Numbered from the stretch's first letter, positions 1-5,885 are shown. The stretch: DNA of 6,206 bases from Defluviitaleaceae bacterium (GCA_009787435.1 WRFW01000127.1:1-6206); one strand, 5' to 3'. Numbers and translations are program-made. Notes: generated by a model not told the origin, from the letters alone.

Positions 1-375
1 GTCGTTAAAAATAAGCTTGCCCCGCCTTTTCGGGTTTGTGAATTTGATATTATGTTTGGCGAGGGAATCTCAAGAGAAGGCGACATTTTAGATTTAGGTG
101 TTGAATTAAACTTAGTTAATAAGAGTGGCTCTTGGTATTCATATAATGAAATGAAAATAGGGCAGGGTCGGGAAAATGCAAAAAAATATTTTAAAGAAAA
201 TCCTCATTTTTTGCGTGAATTAGAAAATAATATTCGTAAAAGTTATGAGCTTGCAGAGTTACCGCCTATAGAAACTAAATTGAAAGAAGAACTACCTAAA
301 AAAGAGGCTTTAAAAAGTTCTAAAGAAAAAGTTAAACCTTTGGAAATACCAGTTGAAGAGCTTCTAATCGAATAA
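1..375 (+). CDS. recA: RecA recombinase, C-terminal part (5' end outside the window)
   Basis: This is the last 124 residues of RecA, the ATP-dependent recombinase that forms filaments on single-stranded DNA, catalyses strand exchange and triggers LexA cleavage in the SOS response. The reading frame is open from base 1, so the gene starts upstream of the window. The family's conserved C-terminal blocks are visible: VVKNKLAPPF at the window edge (near E. coli residue 246), then FDIMFGEGISREGDILDLGV, then SGSWYSYN and IGQGRENA. These belong to the end of the core and the C-terminal DNA-binding domain. The tail after about residue 85 of the visible part is rich in Lys and Glu and poorly conserved, which is normal for RecA. 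The Walker A and B motifs lie upstream and cannot be checked. The gene ends with TAA 15 nt before the diguanylate cyclase gene, so the two are probably co-transcribed. Identification is secure. Confidence 0.97.
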   Translation, partial: VVKNKLAPPFRVCEFDIMFGEGISREGDILDLGVELNLVNKSGSWYSYNEMKIGQGRENAKKYFKENPHFLRELENNIRKSYELAELPPIETKLKEELPKKEALKSSKEKVKPLEIPVEELLIE

Positions 376-390
376 TGAAACGGGTGAGCT

Positions 391-2274
391 ATGCGTAAAA
401 AATTATTAAAATTTCAAAAATTTTATTCTCCCAACGTTTTATTATTTTCTCTGTTAGCTCTAATTTTAATAGTTGGAACCATTATTTTTAATTATTTTAT
501 AAGCAACAATGTGCGAGATGTTATAAAAGGTTTAATTTTAGAGGTAGAAGAAACTCACCACCAAAATCAAAAATTAGAGCTTTCAAGGCATATTGAATTT
601 TATTCATCTATCGTTCAAACTCTTTCTCTAACTCTTAGAGATAAGGAAGAAGATAGAGAAGAATTTAAACGTATGGCAACAGAAGTTCGCACTGGGAAAG
701 ATAATATTGATAATATATTTATTGGCTTCTTAGAAGATGGCGGGTTAGTAAACACTTTAGGCTTTGTGCCGCCGCCAGGCTGGTATATTCAAGATAGATA
801 TTGGTTTATAGAAGCCTTAGCCGCAGGCGAGGGTAATATAGCAATTACTAACCCTTATCTTTCTACTGCAAATAATGGTGCATTATCTGTTGCCATATCA
901 ACTTATGTGCCTAATAGATTTGTAATAGGGGCTGCTATCTCTATCGAAACATTAGTTTCTGAATTTATATCTAGCATAGGGGAAGGCTATAAATATTTTA
1001 TACTTAATAGATATGGCTATATTATAGGAACCACAGAAACACAATATAACGATATATCAAAACATATTACTCACATATATGGTGGAGATAAAGTATTTGA
1101 AAAAATTAGCGGTGAGCAAAATGAGATAGTAGAAAGAGTTTATAACACTTTAGGAATTGAAGAAGCAATGCTTTTTCTTTCCCGATTAGATGGCAATTCT
1201 GATTGGTGTTTAGTATACTTAGTAGATTTGCAAGTAATCTCAGCTAGGGCAGATTACTACATAAACATTATAACGCTATTTTTTATCGTTTCTTTATTCT
1301 TAATTTTTATTTTAGTATTCTTTATAATATACAAGTTCACAGGGAGTGTTCAATCTATTAAATCTAGTGATGATAGAATAAAAGCAGTTATTAATGCTAT
1401 CCCAACACCAATGAATATAGTTAATTCAAATATGCAGCTTGAACACGCAAATGAAGAATGCTATACTCTCTTTAATTTTGATTCTTTTGAAGAATACCAA
1501 AATAATTTTCAAGCAGTTTTTCCTGAAAAGCAGCCAAATGGTAAAAACTCTTTAAAATATGGAGTTCAATTTATGGAGACTGCATCAAAAAAAGGCAGAG
1601 TAGAATTTGAATGGCTTCATATTGATAAAAATGGTAGGTCGGTGCCTTGTTATATTACTCTTATTAAAGTTAGTATAGATAGAAAAGATAGAATTATATC
1701 GCATATTCAAGATTTGCGAAATCAAGAGTTAGCTTTCACAGACGATTTAACAGGTATTTATAACCGTAGATATTTTAATAAAATTGTTTTAGATAATTTG
1801 ATAAATTTAGAAATTGAAAAACATAAAGTTTCTTTCATAGTTTTTGATATAGACCATTTCAAAAAAATTAACGACACTTATGGGCATTTATCCGGTGATG
1901 ATGTTTTAAAGTCTGTAGTTTCAATCGTTAGTTCTTCTTTAAGATCGGGTTATATTTTTGCTAGATGGGGCGGCGAAGAATTTGTGATATTCCTTCCAAA
2001 AACGGATGAAAAGAATGCAAAAGGTTTGGCTACAAAATTAAAATTAGAAATAGCAAACACCCCTATTGTTGATAGAGAAAGCGAAGTAATAAATATAACT
2101 TGTTCATTTGGTGTTTATACACATAATTTTGGTACTATGGAAGCAAAATCGCTTTCGTATTATATAAGCAATTCAGATAAAGCATTATACCAAGCTAAAG
2201 AAACAGGCAGAAATAAAGTTGTAGTTTATGAAGTGCCAACTAGGGTTTATGAAATGCCTTTAGAAAATGGATAA
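391..2274 (+). CDS. Membrane-anchored diguanylate cyclase (Cache sensor, PAS, GGDEF)
   Basis: A 627-aa signalling enzyme predicted to make cyclic di-GMP from two GTP in response to an extracellular ligand. Order of parts: a short basic N-terminus; a membrane helix at about residues 16-37; an extracytoplasmic region of about 40-285 that resembles a double Cache domain (DRYWF at 135-139 followed by the NPYLS stretch); a second membrane helix at about 290-315; a PAS-like region at about 325-445 (AVINAIPTPMNIVN onward); and a GGDEF domain at about 446-613. In the GGDEF domain I see DDLTGIYNRR (451-460), the metal-binding D486 in FDIDHFKKIND, and an active-type signature GGEEF (527-531). The allosteric inhibitory site RxxD, expected nine residues before GGEEF, reads RSGY (518-521), so product inhibition at this site is probably lost. 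The ATG follows a GGGTGA ribosome binding site at 382-387 (short 3-nt gap) and lies 15 nt after recA. The ligand is unknown. Confidence 0.93.
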   Translation: MRKKLLKFQKFYSPNVLLFSLLALILIVGTIIFNYFISNNVRDVIKGLILEVEETHHQNQKLELSRHIEFYSSIVQTLSLTLRDKEEDREEFKRMATEVRTGKDNIDNIFIGFLEDGGLVNTLGFVPPPGWYIQDRYWFIEALAAGEGNIAITNPYLSTANNGALSVAISTYVPNRFVIGAAISIETLVSEFISSIGEGYKYFILNRYGYIIGTTETQYNDISKHITHIYGGDKVFEKISGEQNEIVERVYNTLGIEEAMLFLSRLDGNSDWCLVYLVDLQVISARADYYINIITLFFIVSLFLIFILVFFIIYKFTGSVQSIKSSDDRIKAVINAIPTPMNIVNSNMQLEHANEECYTLFNFDSFEEYQNNFQAVFPEKQPNGKNSLKYGVQFMETASKKGRVEFEWLHIDKNGRSVPCYITLIKVSIDRKDRIISHIQDLRNQELAFTDDLTGIYNRRYFNKIVLDNLINLEIEKHKVSFIVFDIDHFKKINDTYGHLSGDDVLKSVVSIVSSSLRSGYIFARWGGEEFVIFLPKTDEKNAKGLATKLKLEIANTPIVDRESEVINITCSFGVYTHNFGTMEAKSLSYYISNSDKALYQAKETGRNKVVVYEVPTRVYEMPLENG

Positions 2275-2275
2275 T

Positions 2276-2315
2276 AAAAAATAGTAGCATAGGTTTAACT
2301 ATACTACTATTTTTT
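2276..2315. terminator. Bidirectional intrinsic terminator between convergent genes
   Basis: The stem pairs AAAAAATAGTAG (2276-2287) with CTACTATTTTTT-type sequence (2304-2315). It continues past one C/A mismatch with ATAG (2289-2292) against CTAT (2299-2302) around the 6-nt loop GTTTAA. A and T tracts flank both sides, so it gives a 3' U-run on either strand. It starts 2 nt after the cyclase stop codon on the plus strand. It is also the first terminator-like hairpin with a U-run met by minus-strand transcripts leaving the FliK-like gene. Confidence 0.88.
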
Positions 2316-2346
2316 ATTAGAGCTTTTTAAAATACCAAGCTGCTAA

Positions 2347-2416
2347 AACCTTTATTATAACTAGCGAATGATTTTAGCCACTGCTTTTTTAATGATGAGC
2401 AGTTATAATAAGGGTT
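2347..2416. repeat. Palindromic intergenic element, copy 1
   Basis: A 16-bp inverted repeat, AACCTTTATTATAACT (2347-2362) with AGTTATAATAAGGGTT (2401-2416), has a single G:T position. It encloses an asymmetric interior with a second hairpin, CTGCT (2381-2385) / AGCAG (2398-2402), around a 12-nt loop. The last two bases of AGCAG are shared with the outer stem, so those pairs compete. The blocks TATAACTAG, GAA, GATT, GCTTTTTTAAT and TGAGCA recur in the same order at 4473-4530. The element lies 16 nt after the stop codon of the minus-strand FliK-like gene and before the shared terminator, so it would be in that gene's 3' UTR. It has no adjacent U-run of its own. Function is unknown: it could be a REP/MITE-like dispersed repeat or a structured RNA. 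Confidence 0.7.
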
Positions 2417-2432
2417 AAAAAGTTTGCTATTA

Positions 2433-3734
2433 TCACACTCTATGGTCTATACTGCTATAGCTGCTATGAATTTCTTTTATTTCAACTTGCTTTATTAAGT
2501 TAAATGGTTCTTCTAAATTCAAATAGCTTATGCTTTGCAAATGATATTTTCCTAAAAGGTTTCTCAGTGTTTCTATTTCACGCTTAATTAAGAGCTTTGC
2601 TTTATCATCAGAAAGCTTAAATTGTATGTTAATCGTGTTTTCTTCTTTAGTTATATAGCTTTCTATTTTGCCTAAGCTGCTCATATTAAGAGAAAGCAGG
2701 GCAGAGCTGCTATTCTTCTCTTTATTTTTGCCATTTTGCCATATATAAAGCTCTGCTTCGTGTGTCTGTCCCTCTATATTAATTGGCAATGGTATAAATA
2801 TAACATCTTTAATTTGTGGAAGCAATGCACAAGTGTCTCTTGTGTTAGAAAGTGCTTGCTTTAAATTATTAAGCTCCTCTTGCTGCTCTTGTGTTAAGTT
2901 TTCTAAAGTTTGGGTAAACTGCAATGCTTCCGAAAGGTTTTTATGTAACAATTCTAATTTATTATTTATAAGGTCTCTAGGTTCGTTTAAATTAAGGCTA
3001 AATTTTTGAAGAAGTTGTTTTTCTGTATGCTTCTCAATTGAATTTTCTTTCGTTAGCAGTTCATAAATTGCTTCTTTTATAGTTTGTTTTGTTTGCTCTT
3101 TTTGGTGCACAGTTGCCTTTTTTAAATCTTGCAAATCTTCTTTTTTTATTTGCTTTTCTTCAATAGGTAAATCTTTAAAGCTTTCTAAAATTTGTGAAAT
3201 GTTTGAAAGCTGTTTATGAAAATTAATATTTTCGGCTAATTTTGTTACCGCGTTTGTATTTTGTTTATCAATTTTAATATCGTTAGCTAATGTGAAAATT
3301 GCCTTTTGCAATGTTTCAGGCTTTATAATAGGGTCAGGCTTTTTTATAATTTTAGGCAAATCATTAACTGTAACTATAGGGGGTTGGTTTTGTTTAATAT
3401 GTTCACCTTTTTTAAAGTTAGTTTCATTGTTTTCTTTTGTTTTCTCTAAATTTGAAGCTTCTAAATCGTAAATTTGCATTGCTTGTTTAAGCTTCGTTAA
3501 TGTTTGTTTATTAACTGGAATGTTGTTTTTAAGCAAGTTTTGGGCAAGGCTTAGTGTATCATCATTCAAAGGGATACCGGCTTCTAATAATATGCTTTTA
3601 AGAGCATTAGCGTCTATATTATTTATTGCATTAGAAGAAACAGCAGACTTAACAACTTCTGCTGCTTTCTTCATGTTTTTTATTTCAAATGAACTGCTCA
3701 TTTTTTGAAGTTCGTTTTTAATTAAAATATCCAT
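2433..3734 (-). CDS. FliK C-terminal-domain-like protein (putative flagellar hook-length control family)
   Basis: A 433-aa soluble, Lys/Gln/Glu-rich protein with no signal peptide or membrane helix. The best clue is the C-terminal region, about residues 310-405. It has the pattern of the Flg_hook (FliK C-terminal) domain: a strand with IFIPLPI, a charged strand HEAELYIW, LLSLNMSSLGKIESYI matching the family's 'L.P..LG.v.v' core, a strand INIQFKLSDD, and a helix LIKREIETLRNLLGKYHLQSISY. Residues 44-90 (LLEAGIPLNDDTLSLAQNLLKNN and after) resemble short helical units I associate with clostridial FliK-like proteins. The middle is low-complexity and probably disordered or coiled. FliK is exported by the flagellar secretion apparatus and sets hook length; whether this one does so is inference, since no flagellar gene is nearby. 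No Shine-Dalgarno sequence precedes the chosen ATG, and I found no better-supported internal start. It lies 79 nt after bofA and probably shares its transcript. Confidence 0.7.
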   Translation of the reverse strand: MDILIKNELQKMSSSFEIKNMKKAAEVVKSAVSSNAINNIDANALKSILLEAGIPLNDDTLSLAQNLLKNNIPVNKQTLTKLKQAMQIYDLEASNLEKTKENNETNFKKGEHIKQNQPPIVTVNDLPKIIKKPDPIIKPETLQKAIFTLANDIKIDKQNTNAVTKLAENINFHKQLSNISQILESFKDLPIEEKQIKKEDLQDLKKATVHQKEQTKQTIKEAIYELLTKENSIEKHTEKQLLQKFSLNLNEPRDLINNKLELLHKNLSEALQFTQTLENLTQEQQEELNNLKQALSNTRDTCALLPQIKDVIFIPLPINIEGQTHEAELYIWQNGKNKEKNSSSALLSLNMSSLGKIESYITKEENTINIQFKLSDDKAKLLIKREIETLRNLLGKYHLQSISYLNLEEPFNLIKQVEIKEIHSSYSSIDHRV

Positions 3735-3800
3735 AAATTATTTATCGGCTTTTTTATTAAAATTATTAATATACTGCTAATTAAAGAGTATTTTTAATTT

Positions 3801-3814
3801 GCTATTTTTATAGC
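3801..3814 (-). other. Small hairpin at the end of bofA
   Basis: GCTAT (3801-3805) and ATAGC (3810-3814) form a perfect 5-bp stem with a 4-nt loop, touching the bofA stop codon. On the minus strand it is followed by an A-rich rather than U-rich stretch, so it is not a convincing terminator. It may only slow transcription or protect the end of the bofA message. The rest of the 79-nt gap to the FliK-like gene is AT-rich, with no clear -35/-10 pair and no ribosome binding site. Confidence 0.3.
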
Positions 3815-4089
3815 TAGGTCAAAAAAGTTAAGGCATACATTGCTAAAGTTCCTGGCAAGCCTAATATTGCACTAAATGCAACTGTGTATATGTTTATGTT
3901 TACATATAGCGGCAAAAATGAATTAATTAAAATCATTGCGGCAGCCCCTATAAACCCTTGCAATATTAAATATTTAAAAATTCTAATGGGTCCTGGCAAA
4001 AGAAATATTGCTAAAATAGCTATAGCTGCAATTAATAAATTGCTTATGTCAAAAAAATCTAGCAAATCTAATAAGTTCACATTAAACAC
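3814..4089 (-). CDS. bofA: BofA family protein (inhibitor of pro-sigmaK processing)
   Basis: A 91-aa, almost entirely hydrophobic protein with helices at about residues 15-31, 39-60 and 68-89. The family pattern is visible: GFIG (45-48), a conserved Asn in MILIN (N56), N-I-Y-T before the last helix, and the C-terminal signature LGLPG (76-80). In Bacillus, BofA sits in the outer forespore membrane with SpoIVFA and holds the protease SpoIVFB inactive until the forespore signals, delaying sigmaK activation. In Clostridia the family is widespread and its role may differ. The start is GTG at 4087-4089, with AAGGA (4100-4104) 10-11 nt upstream. A second GTG three codons in (4078-4080) is possible but poorly spaced from that site. 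The gene overlaps the end of the DUF2508 gene by 8 nt, suggesting translational coupling. The DUF2508-bofA order strongly supports the call. Confidence 0.9.
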   Translation of the reverse strand: MFNVNLLDLLDFFDISNLLIAAIAILAIFLLPGPIRIFKYLILQGFIGAAAMILINSFLPLYVNINIYTVAFSAILGLPGTLAMYALTFLT

Positions 4090-4357
4090 CTATTATTATT
4101 CCTTTTTCTTTGCATAGTTTCAAATAATATTGATATTTCATAGTAATTGCTTTAAGTTCATATGCGTAGCTATCTATTAGCATGGGATCGGTAGTATAGT
4201 TTAATTTTTGGCGTGTCTCTTCTATTGCCTCCTTAGCATCTTCAATTCCATAAATTATTTCCATATCTTCTTTAGATATAGTTTCTTGTTTCCCAAAAAA
4301 TTTTCTTTTAGGTTTTGATGTTTCTCTTGGCAAAGTTACTCTTGCTGCTAGGTTCAT
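4082..4357 (-). CDS. DUF2508 (YaaL-like) family protein
   Basis: A 91-aa soluble, charged protein of unknown function. The N-terminus is basic (PKRKFFG near residues 16-22). From about residue 28 on it is helical, with the pattern IEDAKEAIEETRQKLNYTTDPMLID, then Y-x-L-x-A or similar (SYAYELKAI) and YQYYLKLCKEKG. This matches my recollection of DUF2508, the small protein encoded just before bofA in B. subtilis (yaaL) and many Clostridia. The gene order is the main support, together with the helical D-x-LID and Y-YLK pattern. The ATG at 4355-4357 is preceded by a perfect AGGAGG (4366-4371 on the minus strand) at 8 nt, so the start is firm. It overlaps bofA by 8 nt and is the first gene of the DUF2508-bofA(-FliK-like) unit. 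Confidence 0.85.
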   Translation of the reverse strand: MNLAARVTLPRETSKPKRKFFGKQETISKEDMEIIYGIEDAKEAIEETRQKLNYTTDPMLIDSYAYELKAITMKYQYYLKLCKEKGIIIGV

Positions 4358-4395
4358 TTTATTTTCCTCCTGTTTTCTATAATATGGTTGTATAA

Positions 4396-4401
4396 ATTAT
4401 A
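4396..4401 (-). promoter_or_regulatory. Possible -10 box for the DUF2508-bofA unit
   Basis: Read on the minus strand, this is a consensus TATAAT 38 nt upstream of the DUF2508 ATG. At 17 nt further upstream the hexamer is GTATAT, a poor -35, and shifting the spacing by one base does not help. Either the promoter is weak, it depends on an activator, or another sigma factor is used. The rest of the 180-nt gap (4358-4537) holds the AGGAGG site, the palindromic element at 4473-4530 and AT-rich sequence in which I see nothing else. Confidence 0.35.
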
Positions 4402-4472
4402 GTCTCATAGTGTGGAAAATATACCTATCTTTTTAATATACAGGAAAATTAATTTTATAGTTATTCTTTTAC

Positions 4473-4530
4473 ACATTCATATAACTAGTGAAAGATTGCT
4501 TTTTTAATCTTGAGCAAGGTTTATAAATGT
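4473..4530. repeat. Palindromic intergenic element, copy 2
   Basis: This is a second, shorter copy of the element at 2347-2416. The outer stem pairs ACATT (4473-4477) with AATGT (4526-4530) and, after a CA bulge, TATAACT (4480-4486) with GGTTTATA (4518-4525) with one bulged T. The inner hairpin is TTGCT (4496-4500) / AGCAA (4513-4517) around a 12-nt loop. Relative to copy 1, the first inner pair changes from C:G to T:A on both sides, a compensatory change. A competing hairpin, AAGATT (4492-4497) / AATCTT (4506-4511), exists only here. The element starts 7 nt after the ispD-rnhA stop codon on the minus strand, a 3'-UTR position like that of copy 1. About nine interior bases present in copy 1 (near 2375-2382) are missing. 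Confidence 0.7.
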
Positions 4531-4537
4531 ATATTAT

Positions 4538-5728
4538 TTATTGCGGCTTAAAATCAATATTTACTGGGTTTGAAGCCCCTTTTCTTGCTAGTTCATCACA
4601 CCTTTCATTTTCTTCATTTCCTGCATGGCCTTTCACCCAATTAAAAGCCACTTCATGTTTTTCTAATAGTGGAAGCAGTTCTTCCCAAAGGTCTATATTT
4701 AGTGCTTTTTCACCTGTTGAGCGTTTCCATCCTTTAGATTTCCAATTATAAACCCACTTTTTTGTTACCGCATCTACTATGTATCTTGAGTCAGTAAAAA
4801 GGTTCACTTTGCTTGGCTTTTTAAGCATAGAAAGCCCAGTTATAACTGCTTTTAATTCCATTCTGTTGTTTGTAGTATCTTGAAAACCCTCGCTTATTTC
4901 TTTTCTAAGATTACCTGCTATAAGCACAACCCCAAAACCGCCAGGGCCTGGGTTCCCAGAGCACGCCCCGTCTGTATAAATAGTTATTTTTCTGCTTTTG
5001 GCTGTATTATCATTTTCTATGGAACTAGTATTTGCGGCTTTCTCAAATTTTTCTGCTTCAAGCTTTTCTGCTTTTTCTTTATTTTTTTTAATCATTAGAA
5101 AATTAGCATATTCAAAATCTTCTTTTGTAGTTATTTTAAAATTTTCATTTGTGCTTTCAACTATGTGCACATGGGTTATATTTTCAACTTGGCTTGCTTC
5201 GTCTGTTCCATCAAATTTTTGTGCTTCATAAAGCAGCTCTTTTTTAAATGCTTGTGGTGTTTGTGCAAGCCAAATAGTTTCTCTTGGTGGAGTTTCATTT
5301 ATAATATTATTTTCGGCTATCTTTATAGTATCTATAGCTTTTGTGGCTAAAATGGCTGCTCCTGTTTCTTTTGCTTTTTCTATAACTTTTTCAACTAAGT
5401 CTTCTGTTATAAATGGTCTTGCGGCATCGTGCACTAATATTATATCGCCTGTACATTTCATTAAAGCATTTTTAGTAGTTTCTTGCCTTGTGTTCCCGCC
5501 CTCTGTTATGTAAGAAACCTTTTTAATATCAAATTTCTCTATTATTTCTACAATTTTCGGTTCGTCAAATGTGCCGATTATTATTTCATTTATGCTTTCT
5601 ATTTTGTTGAATATTTCTAAAGAATAAGACAAAATTTCACGGTTATCTAATTTTAAAAATTGCTTAGGAATGCCCATTCCAAGCCGAGTGCCAGCACCTG
5701 CACTCACTATTATCACACTTATTTTCAT
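4538..5728 (-). CDS. ispD-rnhA: Fusion of IspD (MEP cytidylyltransferase) and ribonuclease HI
   Basis: A 396-aa protein with two complete enzymes. Residues 1 to about 215 are IspD, which joins CTP and 2-C-methyl-D-erythritol 4-phosphate in the MEP isoprenoid pathway. Visible are the nucleotide-binding SAGAGTRLGMGIPKQF (9-24, with R15 and K22), HDAARP (100-105), RETIWLAQTPQAF (149-161) and NFKIT with K198. A Lys/Glu/Ala-rich linker spans about 213-245. Residues 246-396 are RNase HI, which cuts RNA in RNA:DNA hybrids: YTDGACSGNPGPGG with D253, RMELKAV with E291, FTDSRY with D313, KGHAG with H368 and CDELAR with D378. All catalytic residues are present. The ATG at 5726-5728 has AAAGG (5739-5743) 10 nt upstream. 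No in-frame ATG, GTG or TTG occurs between M212 and D253, so a separately started RNase H is unlikely. I know of no functional link between the two activities. Confidence 0.95.
   Translation of the reverse strand: MKISVIIVSAGAGTRLGMGIPKQFLKLDNREILSYSLEIFNKIESINEIIIGTFDEPKIVEIIEKFDIKKVSYITEGGNTRQETTKNALMKCTGDIILVHDAARPFITEDLVEKVIEKAKETGAAILATKAIDTIKIAENNIINETPPRETIWLAQTPQAFKKELLYEAQKFDGTDEASQVENITHVHIVESTNENFKITTKEDFEYANFLMIKKNKEKAEKLEAEKFEKAANTSSIENDNTAKSRKITIYTDGACSGNPGPGGFGVVLIAGNLRKEISEGFQDTTNNRMELKAVITGLSMLKKPSKVNLFTDSRYIVDAVTKKWVYNWKSKGWKRSTGEKALNIDLWEELLPLLEKHEVAFNWVKGHAGNEENERCDELARKGASNPVNIDFKPQ
5079..5092 (-). other. A8 slippery run at the IspD/linker junction
   Basis: On the coding (minus) strand, codons 213-216 read ATT AAA AAA AAT, an uninterrupted run of eight A (5082-5089) directly after the IspD domain. 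A -1 shift, or one extra A in the mRNA, puts TAA (5081-5079) in frame at once and would end the protein after LMIKKK. That product would be a free IspD of about 215 residues. The sequence shows the run and the stop; that slippage actually occurs is inference, and A-runs are common in AT-rich, Lys-rich linkers. Confidence 0.4.
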
Positions 5729-5762
5729 TTTTTAAATTCCTTTAGCTTATTTTTAATTTGTA

Positions 5763-5791
5763 TTGACAAAATTATAAAGATGTGGTAGAAT
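5763..5791 (+). promoter_or_regulatory. Strong sigmaA-type promoter of the cold-shock gene
   Basis: A perfect -35 TTGACA (5763-5768), a 17-nt spacer and -10 TAGAAT (5786-5791), which is preceded by TG one base upstream (5783-5784) as in extended -10 promoters. Transcription should start near 5798. This is the best promoter in the window and fits the high expression expected for a Csp gene. Confidence 0.88.
5771..5776 (-). promoter_or_regulatory. Possible -10 box for ispD-rnhA inside the csp promoter
   Basis: Read on the minus strand, this is a consensus TATAAT 42 nt upstream of the ispD-rnhA ATG. It sits inside the 17-nt spacer of the plus-strand csp promoter. The matching -35 (5794-5799, ATGGTA on the minus strand) agrees with the consensus in only three of six positions. 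A transcript from here would have a leader of about 35 nt. Confidence 0.45.
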
Positions 5792-5797
5792 GATACC

Positions 5798-5885
5798 ATA
5801 GGAAAGGCATTAGTGATAGCTCAATTTTTTTTAAAAGTTCAAGCAATTCTCAATTTAAATTTTAACGGTCTTTCTGGGAGGAAAC
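5798..5885 (+). promoter_or_regulatory. Long 5' leader of the cold-shock mRNA
   Basis: About 88 nt separate the predicted transcription start from the csp ATG, long for a gene of this size. Family knowledge: cspA-type mRNAs often have leaders that refold with temperature to control translation and stability. Here I see an A/T-rich segment with a run of eight T (5825-5832), the self-complementary AATTTAAATT near 5852, and a strong ribosome binding site GGGAGG (5876-5881) 4 nt before the ATG. I could not recognise a specific known cold box or thermosensor fold. Confidence 0.5.

Noticed and set aside
2361..2402. Hammerhead ribozyme-like bits (CGAA and TGATGAG) in element copy 1
   Set aside because: The C of the CUGAUGA core is missing, and copy 2 has CTTGAG at the same place, so the catalytic core is not conserved.
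3520..3708. Plus-strand open frame opposite the FliK-like gene
   Set aside because: It is antisense to a well-supported coding region, has no ribosome binding site and no recognisable domain. Other plus-strand frames at 3884-4117, 4527-4751, 4880-5098, 4998-5231 and 5165-5350 were dropped for the same reason.
2376..4517. CRISPR array or tandem repeats
   Set aside because: Only two imperfect copies of one motif exist, about 2.1 kb apart, with genes between them and no regular spacers or cas genes.
2347..4530. The two palindromic elements as integron attC sites flanking a cassette
   Set aside because: They have an asymmetric palindrome behind a gene, as attC sites do, but the GTT arm reads GTTATAA rather than the required GTTRRRY. 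The genes between them are core sporulation-type genes rather than a one-gene cassette.
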